Shown: positions 27,881 to 37,489, counted from the first letter of the stretch. The stretch is 64,000 nucleotides of DNA from Rhizobium sp. SL42 (GCF_021729845.1 NZ_CP063397.1:820001-884000), one strand, 5' to 3'. Made by a program: numbers and translations. Notes: generated by a model from the letters alone, not told the origin.

Positions 27881-29197
27881 CTATTCTGCCGAAATCCGCA
27901 TGCCGATCACGGCAGACGCGGCCGGCCGGCCGTCGCCGATCTGGTAGCAGCCTGCCACGGTCCTGGCCGCCTGTTCGGCGCTCGCCTGGTCATTGGCCTG
28001 CACGAAGGCGATCGGCTCGCCCTTGGAGACCTGCGTCCCGAGCGGCTTGAAGCCGGAGATCCCGACGCCGTGGTCGATCGCATCGCTTGGCCGCTGCCGC
28101 CCGCCACCGAGCGTGACGACGGCTAGCCCGAGGCCTCGTGTATCGCAGCCCGCCAGGTAGCCATCGCGATCGGCGAGCACCGGCACCTCGATCTTGCCGC
28201 GCGGCAGATAGTGTATCGCCTTGTCCATGAAGTCCGCCGGTCCGCCGAGTTCGCTGACCATGCGGCCGAAGATCTCCGCCGCCGCGCCCGAGGCCAGGAC
28301 CGCCCGGCAGCGTTCCAGTGCCACGCCGGCATCGCTTTCGACACCGGCATTGACCAGCATCTCTGCGCCGAACGCCAGGGTCACCTCTTCAAGCCGCGTG
28401 CCGGTCTTTTCGCCTTTGAGGAATTCGACCGCGTTCAGCACTTCGATCGCATTGCCGGCGCAATCGGCCAGTGGCTCGTTCATGTCGGTCAGCAGCGCCG
28501 TTGTCTTGACGCCGGCGCCATTCGCCACCCTGACCAGCGAGCGCGCCAGCGCTTCGGCATCCTCGGGTTTGGCCATGAAGGCGCCATTGCCGAACTTCAC
28601 GTCCAGCACCAGGCTTTCCAGTCCGGCAGCCAGCTTCTTCGACAGGATCGAGGCGGTGATCAGCGGAATTGATTCCACCGTCGCCGTCACGTCGCGGATC
28701 GCATAGAGCCGCTTGTCGGCCGGTGCCAGGTCACCGGTCTGGCCGATGATAGCGCAGCCTGCCGTGTCGACCGTGCGCCGGAAGGTGGCCGGCGAGGGCA
28801 TCACGTCATAGCCGGGGATGGATTGCAGCTTGTCCAGCGTTCCGCCGGTATGGCCGAGCCCGCGCCCGGAAATCATCGGCACGGCCAGCCCGCAGGCCGC
28901 CGCGATCGGTGCCAGCATCAGCGAGACATTGTCGCCCACGCCACCGGTCGAATGTTTGTCGGCGATCGGCTTTCCAACGCCGGCCCAGGACAGGACTTCG
29001 CCGGAATCGCGCATCGCCAGCGTCAGGGCGACAATCTCTTCCGGCGTCATGCCCCGAAAGAACACCGCCATTGCAAAGGCCGCCACCTGGCCTTCCGAGA
29101 TGGTCTCGTTGGAGAGGCCTTCGATGAAACCGGTGATCTCTTCGCGGCTCAGTGTGCCGCCATCGCGCTTGCGGCGAATGATTTCCTGCGGCAGCAT
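27881..29197 (-). CDS. deoA: Thymidine phosphorylase
   Basis: Splits thymidine to thymine and deoxyribose 1-phosphate. The 438-residue protein has the phosphate-binding [12 protein letters not shown], the family signature [20 protein letters not shown], and [12 protein letters not shown] with the pyrimidine-binding residues. I used the ATG at 29197; further upstream the frame enters deoC. It is the last gene of the minus-strand nucleoside operon. Confidence 0.95.
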   Translation of the reverse strand: MLPQEIIRRKRDGGTLSREEITGFIEGLSNETISEGQVAAFAMAVFFRGMTPEEIVALTLAMRDSGEVLSWAGVGKPIADKHSTGGVGDNVSLMLAPIAAACGLAVPMISGRGLGHTGGTLDKLQSIPGYDVMPSPATFRRTVDTAGCAIIGQTGDLAPADKRLYAIRDVTATVESIPLITASILSKKLAAGLESLVLDVKFGNGAFMAKPEDAEALARSLVRVANGAGVKTTALLTDMNEPLADCAGNAIEVLNAVEFLKGEKTGTRLEEVTLAFGAEMLVNAGVESDAGVALERCRAVLASGAAAEIFGRMVSELGGPADFMDKAIHYLPRGKIEVPVLADRDGYLAGCDTRGLGLAVVTLGGGRQRPSDAIDHGVGISGFKPLGTQVSKGEPIAFVQANDQASAEQAARTVAGCYQIGDGRPAASAVIGMRISAE

Positions 29198-29201
29198 GGT
29201 C

Positions 29202-29972
29202 TCAATACCCCGAGGTGTTGGCGCCGGAAGGGCCGCCGGACAGAACGGCGATGATGTCATCCAGCAGGCCGGAGGCACCGAAGCGGAAGGTCGAGGGTAT
29301 CGCCCAGTCCTCGCCCATGATCGTGTCGGCCAGTCGCAGATAGAGGCTGGCATCCATCACGTTGGAAATCCCGCCGGCCGGCTTGAAGCCGACCTTCTTG
29401 CGGCTGTCGCGGATGGCCTGCAGCATGATGTCGGCCGCTTCCAGCGTGGCGTTCACGCCAACCTTGCCGGTCGAGGTCTTGATGAAGTCGGCGCCGCCTG
29501 CGATCGCAAGCTCGGATGCGCGCCGCATCAGGGCGGTATCCTTCAATTCGCCGGTTTCAAGGATGGTCTTCAAGATCGCCGAACCACAGGCGCCTTTCAC
29601 GGCCGTCACCATGGCGGTCACCGCCTGTTCATTGCCGGCCATCAGCGCGCGGTAGGGAATGACCAGATCGATATCATCGGCGCCGTCGGCCACCGCATCG
29701 CGCGTCTCGGCAAGCACATCCTCGATCCTGGCATCGCCGGCCGGAAAATTGACTACGGTCGCGATCCGGACCGGGCTGCTGGGGCCGAGCAGCGTGCGCG
29801 CCTGCATGACGAAGCGCGGCCAGATGCAGATCGCGGCTGTCGGGCCAAATGCCGTCTGCGCCTTGACACACAGGCTGACGATCTGCTCGGGCGTGCAATC
29901 GTCCTTGAGGTTGGTCAAGTCGAGCAGGGAAAGAGCCCGTGTCGCGACGGCGCGCAATTCGTGATTATCCAA
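29202..29972 (-). CDS. deoC: Deoxyribose-phosphate aldolase
   Basis: Cleaves deoxyribose 5-phosphate to acetaldehyde and glyceraldehyde 3-phosphate. The 256-residue TIM-barrel protein has the Schiff-base lysine in [10 protein letters not shown] and the second lysine in VGFKPAGGI. The start is a TTG at 29972, supported by a strong GGAGGA sequence eight bases upstream and by the N-terminus [14 protein letters not shown]; no ATG fits. It overlaps the end of the phosphorylase gene by eight bases, so the two are translationally coupled. Confidence 0.93.
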   Translation of the reverse strand: MDNHELRAVATRALSLLDLTNLKDDCTPEQIVSLCVKAQTAFGPTAAICIWPRFVMQARTLLGPSSPVRIATVVNFPAGDARIEDVLAETRDAVADGADDIDLVIPYRALMAGNEQAVTAMVTAVKGACGSAILKTILETGELKDTALMRRASELAIAGGADFIKTSTGKVGVNATLEAADIMLQAIRDSRKKVGFKPAGGISNVMDASLYLRLADTIMGEDWAIPSTFRFGASGLLDDIIAVLSGGPSGANTSGY

Positions 29973-30774
29973 GGTGTGTTCCTCCGCCGGCGATCATCCG
30001 CTTCAGGATGGTGGCCAGCCGTTTGCCGCCGATCGGCGCCATGTCTTTTGTCTCTTCGTGGCTCAGTTCGCCGCCTGTCATGCCGGCACCGTAGTTGGTG
30101 ATGACCGATGCAGCCGCCACCCGCAGTCCGTAGAACCGCGCCAGGATCACCTCCGGAACGGTCGACATGCCGACGGCATCCGCACCTAGTACCCGAGCCA
30201 TGCGGATTTCCGCCGGTGTCTCGAAGCTTGGGCCGGAAAACCACATATAGACGCCCTGCGACAACGGCACGCCCTCGGTCGCCGCCGCATCGCGGATCGC
30301 CTGGGCGAGAACCGCGTCATAGGCCGAGGTCATGCCGACGAAACGGCTGTCGCTTGGCTCGCCGATTAGCGGGTTGCGGCCGGAAAAATTGATATGGTCG
30401 GTGATCTGCATCACCGAACCTGGCGGCAGGTCTTCCCGCAGCGAGCCGGCCGCATTGGTCAGGATCAGGGACTTGACCCCCAGACCCATCAGCGTCTCGA
30501 TCGGCACCCGCATTGCGCCGGCATCGCCATGTTCGTAAAAATGCACGCGTCCGGCCAGCATGATCACCGGTTCGGATCCCAGGTAGCCGGCAACCAGCGT
30601 GCCGGCATGACCGGAGACAGCACTCACCGGAAATCCGGGCAACTCGCTATAGGGTATGCGGATTGCGTCCGAGACTTCGTCCACCAGGGAGCCCAGGCCC
30701 GAGCCGAGCACGATGGCGATGCGCGGCATCAGCCCGTTCAGCCGCTCGACCAGCAGATCGACGGCCGCCTTCAT
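29965..30774 (-). CDS. punA: Purine nucleoside phosphorylase (PNP class II)
   Basis: Cleaves inosine and guanosine type nucleosides with phosphate. The 269-residue trimeric-class protein has the phosphate loop VLGSGLG, the SGHAGTLV segment, RVHFYEHGD with the purine-site Glu, and GMSTVPEVILARFYGL followed by TNYGAG with the base-binding asparagine. It overlaps cdd by ATGA (30771-30774) and deoC by eight bases. Whether inosine/guanosine or xanthosine is preferred cannot be read by eye. Confidence 0.9.
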   Translation of the reverse strand: MKAAVDLLVERLNGLMPRIAIVLGSGLGSLVDEVSDAIRIPYSELPGFPVSAVSGHAGTLVAGYLGSEPVIMLAGRVHFYEHGDAGAMRVPIETLMGLGVKSLILTNAAGSLREDLPPGSVMQITDHINFSGRNPLIGEPSDSRFVGMTSAYDAVLAQAIRDAAATEGVPLSQGVYMWFSGPSFETPAEIRMARVLGADAVGMSTVPEVILARFYGLRVAAASVITNYGAGMTGGELSHEETKDMAPIGGKRLATILKRMIAGGGTHLG

Positions 30775-31163
30775 CCGAGCAGCTCGGTCTTGAAGCTGAA
30801 CGGCAAAAGCTCGTCCATGGTAATGGTCTTCTGCACGCCGACCTCATCGCAGAGATAGATCTTGGTGCCGGCACTGGCAAATTCCGATATCTTCTGCCGG
30901 CAGCCGCCGCAAGGCGGGCAGAGAGCCAGCTTTTCGGCGATCACGGCCATTTCGACGATCTTCTTAGCCCCGCCCATGATCATGCAGCCGATCGCCGTCG
31001 GTTCGGCGCACCAGCCCTGGGGGAATGACAGGTTCTCGATATTGGCACCGGTGTAGATCCGGCCGTCATCGGCGCGGATCGCCGCGCCGACGGGGAATTT
31101 CGAATAGGGCGCATGGGCGAACGCCATCGCATCGCGTGCAGCCTCGAACAGGTCGTGAGCCAT
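30771..31163 (-). CDS. cdd: Cytidine deaminase
   Basis: Converts cytidine and deoxycytidine to uridine forms. The 130-residue tetrameric-type enzyme has the zinc site split in GWCAEPTAIG (Cys and the catalytic Glu) and CPPCGGCRQKI (two more Cys). The usual arginine after CAE is proline here, a variation that does not touch a metal ligand. It starts two bases after the permease gene stop and overlaps the next gene by four bases, placing import and deamination on one transcript. Confidence 0.92.
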   Translation of the reverse strand: MAHDLFEAARDAMAFAHAPYSKFPVGAAIRADDGRIYTGANIENLSFPQGWCAEPTAIGCMIMGGAKKIVEMAVIAEKLALCPPCGGCRQKISEFASAGTKIYLCDEVGVQKTITMDELLPFSFKTELLG

Positions 31164-31165
31164 TC

Positions 31166-32137
31166 CTAGCGCTCCTTGGTATAGGGCACGCCACCGGCCT
31201 TGGGCGGGTTGGCAGCACCGATAAAGCCTGCAAGCAGGATGCAGGTGAGGATATAGGGCAGGGACTGGAAGATCTGTACTGGCACTTCGCCGATCAGCGG
31301 CACCTGCTTGCCCTGCATGAAGTTGGCCAGTGCATCAAGGAAGCCGAACAAGAGGCAGGCAAACATCACCGGCACCGGCTTCCATTTGGCGAAGATCAGC
31401 GCGGCGAGCGCGATATAACCCTTGCCGGCCGACATGTCCTTGATGAAGGCCGCCGACTGGGCGATCGCCAGATAGGTGCCGGCAAAGCCGCAGAGCAGGC
31501 CGGCGACGATGACCGCGCGGTAGCGCAGCCAGGTCACCGAGATGCCGGCCGTATCGACCGCCCCCGGATTTTCACCGACCGCGCGCAGGCGCAGGCCGAA
31601 CCGCGTGCGATACAGCACCCACCACGACAGCGGCACGGCGACAAAGGCGAGATAGGTCAGGATATTGTTGCCGGAGATCACATTGGCGTAAATCGGACCG
31701 ATGAACGGCACCTCGCGGATTGCATCAACGCCCGGCAGCTTGATCGGTCCGAAACGGCCGTCAGCCGGCAGCTGCGGCGTGCGTCCGCCCTGGCCGAACC
31801 AGGCCTGGCCAAGCACGATCGTCAGGCCGGCTGCGACGAAATTGATCGCCACGCCCGAGACGATCTGGTTGCCGCGATTGGTGATCGAGGCAAAGCCGTG
31901 GATCAGCGAGAAGCCGATCGAGACGCCGATGCCGGAGGCAAGCCCGATCCATGGCGAACCGGTGATATAGGCGGCCGATGCGGCGGCAAAGGCCGCAGCC
32001 AGCATCTTGCCTTCCAGGCCGATGTCGAAAATGCCGGAGCGTTCGGAGAAAAGGCCCGCAAGGGCGGTGAAGATCAGCGGGATCGACAGGCGGATGGTCG
32101 AGCCGAGAATGCTGACGACGATATCGAAGAAATCCAT
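31166..32137 (-). CDS. Nucleoside-type ABC importer permease (second)
   Basis: A 323-residue membrane protein of the BPD_transp_2 (ribose/nucleoside/branched-chain) permease family with about eight to nine helices. Family blocks include GIFDIGLEGKMLAAAFAAAS near the N-terminus and FGLRLRAVGENPGAVDTAGISV as the ATPase-contact loop. I placed the start at 32137 (MDFFDIVVSILGST); the upstream frame overlaps the first permease gene. It belongs with the adjacent permease, double ATPase and BMP binding protein. Confidence 0.9.
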   Translation of the reverse strand: MDFFDIVVSILGSTIRLSIPLIFTALAGLFSERSGIFDIGLEGKMLAAAFAAASAAYITGSPWIGLASGIGVSIGFSLIHGFASITNRGNQIVSGVAINFVAAGLTIVLGQAWFGQGGRTPQLPADGRFGPIKLPGVDAIREVPFIGPIYANVISGNNILTYLAFVAVPLSWWVLYRTRFGLRLRAVGENPGAVDTAGISVTWLRYRAVIVAGLLCGFAGTYLAIAQSAAFIKDMSAGKGYIALAALIFAKWKPVPVMFACLLFGFLDALANFMQGKQVPLIGEVPVQIFQSLPYILTCILLAGFIGAANPPKAGGVPYTKER

Positions 32138-32147
32138 CGGACGCCCC

Positions 32148-33251
32148 TCAACCCTTGGTGAACTGCTGGTAGACCCGCACGAGTGCCGGCCGGAACATGT
32201 ATTCGAGAGCGCCGGCAAACAGGACCACGAGACCCTGGATCACGACGATCATTTCGCGGGTGATGTTCGGCATGTCGAACGACAGTTCTGCGCCGCCCTG
32301 ATAGAGCACCCCGAACAGGATCGCGGCGATGATGATGCCGATCGGATGGTTGCGACCCATCAGCGATACCGCAATACCGACAAAGCCTGCACCGCCGACG
32401 AACTCCACCTGCAGGCGCGCGGAAGCCCCAAGAACCGGATTGAGTGCCATCATCCCGGCGAGACCGCCGGAAATCAGCATCGTGATGATGACGATCTTCG
32501 TATAGGGAATGCCGGCATAGGCGGCGGCCGAACGGCTGAGCCCGAGCGTGCGCATCTCGAAGCCGAGCTTTGTCCGCCAGATCAGCACCCAGACCAGGAA
32601 ACACATCACCAGCGCGATCAGGAACGACACGTTGAACGGTGCCGGTCCGAGCTTCATGCCGAACATTGCCATCAGCCAGTCGAGCTTGGGCAATTGCCCG
32701 CCCTCGAGGAATGTCCGGCTTTCCGGCGCCATCTTGCCTGGCACGATCAGCACGTTGACCAGCAGATAGACCATCAGCGCCGCGCCGATGAAATTGAACA
32801 TGATGGTGGTGATGACGATATGGCTGCCGCGCTTGGCTTGCAGCCAGGCTGGGATCAGCGCCCAGAGACCACCAAAAGCGGCGGCACCGAGGATTGCGAA
32901 CGGCATGGTCACATACCACGGCACGTAGTGGTCGAGCGCCAGCGCGACCAGTGCTGCACCCAGTCCGCCGAGATAGGCCTGGCCTTCGGAACCGATATTG
33001 AACAGGCCAGCATGATAGGCAACCGCCACCGACAGGCCGGTGAAGATGAAATTGGTGGCATAGAACAGGGTGAAGCCGATGCCTTCGCCGCGGCCAAGCG
33101 CCCCGGTCAGCATCAGTTTCAGCGCCTCGAGTGGGTTCTCACCAATGATCCAGACGACGAGGCCGGAGACCAGGAATGCCAGGATCAGGTTGAGCAGCGG
33201 CAAGACGGCATAGTTGATCCATCTTGGGAGGGGAACGGAAGCGGTACTCAT
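32148..33251 (-). CDS. Nucleoside-type ABC importer permease (first)
   Basis: A 367-residue membrane protein of the same family with a short cytoplasmic start and about ten hydrophobic segments. The conserved NIGSEGQAYLGGLGAALVA and the coupling loop KLGFEMRTLGLSRSAAAYAGI are visible. It pairs with the next permease to make the channel. Ten bases separate the two permease genes, and seven separate it from the ATPase. Confidence 0.9.
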   Translation of the reverse strand: MSTASVPLPRWINYAVLPLLNLILAFLVSGLVVWIIGENPLEALKLMLTGALGRGEGIGFTLFYATNFIFTGLSVAVAYHAGLFNIGSEGQAYLGGLGAALVALALDHYVPWYVTMPFAILGAAAFGGLWALIPAWLQAKRGSHIVITTIMFNFIGAALMVYLLVNVLIVPGKMAPESRTFLEGGQLPKLDWLMAMFGMKLGPAPFNVSFLIALVMCFLVWVLIWRTKLGFEMRTLGLSRSAAAYAGIPYTKIVIITMLISGGLAGMMALNPVLGASARLQVEFVGGAGFVGIAVSLMGRNHPIGIIIAAILFGVLYQGGAELSFDMPNITREMIVVIQGLVVLFAGALEYMFRPALVRVYQQFTKG

Positions 33252-33258
33252 GAATTCC

Positions 33259-34779
33259 TCACGCGGCGATGCCGGCCATCATCAGGCCGAGGGTCTGTTC
33301 TCCGGTATCCGGGGTCTTTTCCCCGACCACCTTGCCGGCAAACATCACCAGGATGCGGTCCGATAGCGAGCGTATTTCGTCAAGTTCGACCGAGACCAAA
33401 AGCACGGCCTTGCCCGCGTCGCGCGTTTCGACGATGCGCTTGTGGATGAACTCGATGGCGCCGATGTCGACGCCGCGGGTCGGCTGGCCGACGATCAGAA
33501 GCTTCGGGTCACGCTCGATCTCGCGCGCGACGACGATCTTCTGCTGGTTGCCGCCGGAGAAGTTGGCGGTCTTCAGCCGGGGATTGGGCGGGCGGATATC
33601 GTATTTCTCGATATCGACCGCGGCAGCCTGGCGCACCAGGTCGGGCGACAGGAAGGGACCCTTGCCGTATTGTTCATCGCGGTGATAGCCAAGGATCGAG
33701 TTCTGGCTCTCCTCGAAACTCAGGACGAGACCCATGTGATGGCGGTCTTCCGGAATATGGGCAAGGCCGATCGAACGCAGCTTGGCCGGATCATAGCCGG
33801 CTACCGGTTCGCCGCAGATAAAGATCTCGCCCGATGTCGGCTTGCGGATTCCGGTGATCGCTTTGAGAAGTTCGCTCTGGCCGTTGCCGGCCACGCCGGC
33901 GATGCCGACAATCTCGCCGGCGCGCACGTCGAACGAGACATTGTCGACCATGGTCACGCCACGACCGTCCTTGACGGTCAGGTTGCGCACCGAGAGATAG
34001 ACCTCGCCGGGCTTGGCCGCCCCCTTGTCGACTTGCAACAGCACGCGACGACCGACCATCAGTTCGGCCAGTTCTTCCACCGTTGTCTCGGCGGTCTTGC
34101 GGGTCGCGACCATTTCGCCGCGGCGCATGACCGACACCGTATCGGTGATGGCCATGATCTCGCGCAGCTTGTGGGTGATCAACAGAACGGTCTTGCCCTG
34201 GTCGCGCAGGACGCCGAGGATCTTGAACAGGTGATCGGCCTCGGCCGGTGTCAGAACGCCCGTCGGTTCGTCGAGGATCAGGATCTCCGCCCCGCGATAC
34301 ATCGCCTTCAGGATTTCCACACGCTGCTGCAGTCCGACCGGAAGCTCCTCGACCACCGCGTCGGGATCGACCTCCAGCTCATAGTCCTCTTCCAGTTTCT
34401 TCAGCGCCGCCCGTGCGGCATCCGTTCCCTTGGCCAGCAGCGCGCCGCCTTCGGCGCCCAGCATGAGGTTCTCCAGAACGGTGAAATTCTCGACCAGCAT
34501 GAAATGCTGGTGCACCATCCCGATGCCGGCAGCGATCGCCGCCTGGCTGTCCTTGATGGTCGTGGTTTCGCCGGCGATCCGGATCGTGCCTTGATCGGCC
34601 TGGTAGAAACCGTACAGGATCGACATCAAGGTCGATTTCCCTGCACCGTTTTCGCCGATAATGCCGTGGATCGAGCCCTTGGCAACCGTAAGGTTGATAT
34701 TCTTGTTGGCATGCACCGCACCGAATTTCTTGTCGATGCCGATCAGTTCGATCGCTGGTGCCTGGCTCTTGTCGTTCAT
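33259..34779 (-). CDS. Nucleoside-type ABC importer ATPase (two nucleotide-binding domains)
   Basis: A 506-residue double ATPase of the MglA/RbsA-like class used with BMP binding proteins. The first domain has Walker A GENGAGKSTLM, the HQHFMLVENFTVLENL segment typical of nucleoside ATPases, and LILDEPTGVLTP. The second has the C-terminal FSGGNQQKIVVAREI with the usual degenerate second site. I chose the ATG at 34779, which has GGGGGA six bases ahead; another ATG at 34797 precedes that site. Confidence 0.92.
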   Translation of the reverse strand: MNDKSQAPAIELIGIDKKFGAVHANKNINLTVAKGSIHGIIGENGAGKSTLMSILYGFYQADQGTIRIAGETTTIKDSQAAIAAGIGMVHQHFMLVENFTVLENLMLGAEGGALLAKGTDAARAALKKLEEDYELEVDPDAVVEELPVGLQQRVEILKAMYRGAEILILDEPTGVLTPAEADHLFKILGVLRDQGKTVLLITHKLREIMAITDTVSVMRRGEMVATRKTAETTVEELAELMVGRRVLLQVDKGAAKPGEVYLSVRNLTVKDGRGVTMVDNVSFDVRAGEIVGIAGVAGNGQSELLKAITGIRKPTSGEIFICGEPVAGYDPAKLRSIGLAHIPEDRHHMGLVLSFEESQNSILGYHRDEQYGKGPFLSPDLVRQAAAVDIEKYDIRPPNPRLKTANFSGGNQQKIVVAREIERDPKLLIVGQPTRGVDIGAIEFIHKRIVETRDAGKAVLLVSVELDEIRSLSDRILVMFAGKVVGEKTPDTGEQTLGLMMAGIAA

Positions 34780-34802
34780 TGCCTGTCCCCCAGACATGGA
34801 AA

Positions 34803-34835
34803 GGGCGCAAGGCGACTTTAGGCCACCTTGCGCCC
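34803..34835 (-). terminator. Hairpin between binding-protein gene and ATPase gene
   Basis: A 10-bp perfect stem (GGGCGCAAGG at 34803-34812 in plus sense, pairing with 34826-34835) lies just past the BMP gene stop and is followed on the minus strand by TTT. Such hairpins are common after binding-protein genes. They protect that message and reduce read-through into the membrane genes, matching the need for excess binding protein. Confidence 0.7.
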
Positions 34836-34843
34836 GGTTCAAA

Positions 34844-35836
34844 TCACTTCGGGCAGGAATTGTCCGACATGTAGTCGTGCACCTTGACGGTGCCGGCGAT
34901 GATGTCGGCCTTGGCCTTTTCGACGGCAGCCTTCATGTCGTCGGTGATCAGCTTGGCATTGTTGTCGTCGAGTGCATAGGCAACGCCGTCTTCGGCAACG
35001 CCGAGCGACATCAGGCCGGGCGTGAACTTGTCACCCTTGGTGTCGGCAAATGCGTTGTAGACCGCGAGATCGACGCGCTTGACCATCGAGGTCAGGACCG
35101 AGCCCGGATGCAGGTGGTTCTGGTTCGAATCGACGCCGATCGACAGCTTGCCGTTGTCGGCGGCTGTCTGCAGAACACCGAGACCGGTGGCGCCGGCTGC
35201 TGCGTAGACGACGTCTGCGCCCTGGTCGATCTGGTTCTTGGTCAATTCGCCGCCACGAACCGGGTCGTTCCAGGCCGCGCCGGTCGTGCCGGTCATGTTC
35301 TGGAAGACTTCGATGTCAGCCTTGGCAGCGCGTGCGCCCTGCTCGTAGCCGCATTCGAACTTGCGGATCAGCGGGATGTCCATGCCGCCAACGAAGCCGA
35401 CCTTGCCCGTCTTCGATGCGAGGCCGGCAAGCAGACCGACGAGGTAGGAGCCTTCGTGTTCCTTGTAGACGACCGAGCGGACGTTTGGCAGTTCAACGAC
35501 GGAATCGACGATGACAAACTTGGTGTCGGGGAATTCAGCGGCAACCTTCTCGACAGCCGAGGTCCAGGCGAAGGAAACTGCAACCACCGGATTGAAGCCC
35601 TTGGACGCGAAGTTGCGGATCGCCTGCTCGCCCTGGGTATCGCCGGTCGGTTCGAAGTCGCGATAGTCGACGCCGGTTTCGGCCTTGAACTTTTCGGCGC
35701 CGGCAAAGGCCGCTTCGTTGAACGACTTGTCGAACTTGCCGCCCGTGCCATAGACGAGTGCCGGCTTGATGTCGGCCGCAAGCGCGGTCGCCGACATCGC
35801 GGCCAAGGCAAAGAGACTCAAGAGGGTTTTTTTCAT
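34844..35836 (-). CDS. BMP-family nucleoside-binding periplasmic protein
   Basis: A 330-residue exported protein (signal peptide cut near ALAADIKP) of the basic membrane protein/PnrA family, which binds purine and pyrimidine nucleosides. Typical blocks are KFDKSFNEAAFAGAEKF, FVGGMDIPLIRKFECGYEQGA and QGADVVYAAAGATGLGVLQ. A cysteine pair (FECGYE and NSCPK at the end) may form a disulphide. It heads the minus-strand operon, and the neighbours (cdd, PNP, deoC, deoA) support a nucleoside rather than sugar substrate. Confidence 0.92.
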   Translation of the reverse strand: MKKTLLSLFALAAMSATALAADIKPALVYGTGGKFDKSFNEAAFAGAEKFKAETGVDYRDFEPTGDTQGEQAIRNFASKGFNPVVAVSFAWTSAVEKVAAEFPDTKFVIVDSVVELPNVRSVVYKEHEGSYLVGLLAGLASKTGKVGFVGGMDIPLIRKFECGYEQGARAAKADIEVFQNMTGTTGAAWNDPVRGGELTKNQIDQGADVVYAAAGATGLGVLQTAADNGKLSIGVDSNQNHLHPGSVLTSMVKRVDLAVYNAFADTKGDKFTPGLMSLGVAEDGVAYALDDNNAKLITDDMKAAVEKAKADIIAGTVKVHDYMSDNSCPK

Positions 35837-35976
35837 TGTGCAGCCCTGTTGTTGCTATTGATCTTGTTGGGTCCTCCCGCAAGCCTCCTGAAAAGAAGAC
35901 GTGTCTGCGGAACCGCCACCCCCTTTTCCAGAGGTTCTGGCTGGCGCGCATCCTTGCATGGCTCTGACAAAAATTC

Positions 35977-36047
35977 ACCAGATTTTTTTCATCTGGTAAA
36001 GATTCACAGACTTGCTGAATTTTCAGCGCCTGACGCTGAAAATTCAG
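35977..36047. promoter_or_regulatory. Two inverted repeats upstream of the nucleoside operon
   Basis: In the 254-base gap between msrA and the BMP gene there are two perfect inverted repeats. ACCAGAT (35977-35983) pairs with ATCTGGT (35991-35997) across a T-rich loop. CTGAATTTTCAGCG (36015-36028) pairs with its complement (36034-36047) across five bases. The larger one may be the terminator of msrA, though it has no T run in that direction. The smaller could be an operator for the salvage operon. Function is inferred from position only. Confidence 0.45.
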
Positions 36048-36090
36048 TCAGATCAATGGGATTTGTGCTGCTGCTTTGGGCAATATCACA

Positions 36091-36750
36091 TCACGCGGCG
36101 GGTGAGATCGGGCAGGACACGCCCGTGCCGCGCAGGCCGCAATAGCCGTTCGGATTCTTCGCCAGATATTGCTGGTGATAGTCCTCGGCGTAGTAGAACG
36201 GGCCGGCCGCCACGATTTCCGTCGTCACGCGGCTGCTGTGGCCGGCCGATGCCAGCGCCGCCTGGAAGCGGTCGCGCATCTGTAGCGCCAGCGCCAGGTC
36301 CGCCTCGTCCTCGACATAGATGGCCGAGCGGTAGGTGCTGCCGATGTCATTGCCCTGGCGCATGCCTTGCGTCGGATCATGCGCTTCGAAGAACGTCTTC
36401 AAAAGCGTTTCCAGCGAAACATGTACCGGATCATAGACAACCTTGACCACTTCCGTGTGGCCGGTCAGTCCGGTGACGGTCTCCTGATAGGTCGGATTGG
36501 GCGTGATCCCGCCTTGGTATCCGGCGGCGGTCACCAATACGCCGGGCATCTGCCAGAGCAGCCGCTCTGCGCCCCAGAAGCAGCCCATGCCCAGATAGAC
36601 GGTCTTGCTGCCCTCGGGGTAAGGCCCTTTCAGCGGCGCGCCGGAGATAAAATGTGTTGCGGCGGTCGGGATCGGCTGCGCGCGTCCCGGCAGGGCGGTT
36701 TCCGCAGTGGGCATGACCGTCTTCTTGTTGAACATGTCGATCAGAAACAT
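36091..36750 (-). CDS. msrA: Peptide methionine-S-sulfoxide reductase A
   Basis: Repairs methionine-S-sulfoxide in proteins. The 219-residue protein has the catalytic [20 protein letters not shown], and the C-terminal [12 protein letters not shown] supplying resolving cysteines. The N-terminal 50 residues (with [12 protein letters not shown]) are the usual longer form. The ATG at 36750 follows GGAGGT by four bases. It reads towards the nucleoside operon and appears monocistronic. Confidence 0.95.
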   Translation of the reverse strand: MFLIDMFNKKTVMPTAETALPGRAQPIPTAATHFISGAPLKGPYPEGSKTVYLGMGCFWGAERLLWQMPGVLVTAAGYQGGITPNPTYQETVTGLTGHTEVVKVVYDPVHVSLETLLKTFFEAHDPTQGMRQGNDIGSTYRSAIYVEDEADLALALQMRDRFQAALASAGHSSRVTTEIVAAGPFYYAEDYHQQYLAKNPNGYCGLRGTGVSCPISPAA

Positions 36751-36801
36751 CGTGACCTCCAATGGCCGGCGTTTCCGGCCTCTCTCTATGTGTAACGTGG
36801 T

Positions 36802-37119
36802 TCAGGCAGCGAAACGTCCGGCCGGAGACGGTTTTTTATAGCCGATCATCCAGAACAGAAGCGACAGTGCCAGCAGTGCGGCAAAGGCAGGTTGCGGCAG
36901 GACAAGGCCGGCAAATGCCGTCCACGCGGCCGGCCCGAGCTGGCTTTCGACCAGGCCCTGCAAGGCTGAAAGGCTGGAGGGACTGAGATCCATCCACGCC
37001 GCCTCCACCGGGGTCAGCGAGATTTGCGAGGCTGAAACCGACGCAATGGAATCGACGCTGGCGGCGATCACGCCAAGGCACAGCGCAAGGAAACTCAACA
37101 CTCTGAAGATAAGCCGCAC
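36802..37119 (-). CDS. Small two-helix membrane protein, function unknown
   Basis: A 105-residue protein with a helix at residues 3-25 (RVLSFLALCLGVIAAS), a central periplasmic-type region of about 45 residues, and a second helix (PAFAALLALSLLFWMIGY) with the tail KKPSPAGRFAA. The GTG at 37119, behind GGGGAG, starts just before MRLIFRVLSF. A longer frame to 37170 is open but has no good ribosome site. I recall similar short proteins in other rhizobia but no known role. Confidence 0.62.
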   Translation of the reverse strand: MRLIFRVLSFLALCLGVIAASVDSIASVSASQISLTPVEAAWMDLSPSSLSALQGLVESQLGPAAWTAFAGLVLPQPAFAALLALSLLFWMIGYKKPSPAGRFAA

Positions 37120-37225
37120 CACGAACTCCCCGGCCTTGGCAGAAGGTCGGGCTTCGCGCCCGCCACCCATCGAGCCCTATAGATAGGTATTTGATCGCAG
37201 AAGTCAAAAAACTGTCAGATTTAGG

Positions 37226-37254
37226 TTGATCCGCTGAAATTCATCGGTATATAT
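37226..37254 (+). promoter_or_regulatory. Likely promoter of tRNA-Ser
   Basis: TTGATC at 37226-37231 and TATATA/ATATAT at 37248-37254 are 16-17 bases apart, a housekeeping-type promoter about 45 bases ahead of the tRNA. Assigned by eye. Confidence 0.45.
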
Positions 37255-37298
37255 CGCGCCGTTCCAACGATTTGCGTCTGACGATGCAGGCCGACAAA

Positions 37299-37388
37299 GG
37301 ACAGGTGGCCGAGTGGTTTAAGGCGCACGCCTGGAACGCGTGTGTGCGTGAAAGCGTACCGTGGGTTCGAATCCCACCCTGTCCGCCA
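37299..37388 (+). tRNA. tRNA-Ser (anticodon GGA)
   Basis: A 90-base type II tRNA. The acceptor GGACAGG pairs with CCTGTCC, and the anticodon arm CACGC-CTGGAAC-GCGTG places GGA at 37333-37335. There is a long variable arm, a T-loop GGTTCGAATCC, and an encoded CCA at 37386-37388. It stands at the left border of the accessory region holding the YcaO operon. I searched by eye for a repeated copy of its 3' end downstream and did not find one. Confidence 0.95.
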
Positions 37389-37489
37389 TATTGGCTTATC
37401 CAACTGTTTCCATTGCCGTAAAATTCCACAGAACTCCCTGATGCCCCACCCTGGGCATCGGGAAACCCGTAGTTGTCCCCTTCGCAATC

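Noticed and set aside
30771..31163. Loss of arginine after the Cys-Ala-Glu motif in cytidine deaminase as an inactive enzyme
   Set aside because: All three zinc cysteines and the catalytic glutamate are present. The position varies in other alphaproteobacterial enzymes as far as I recall.
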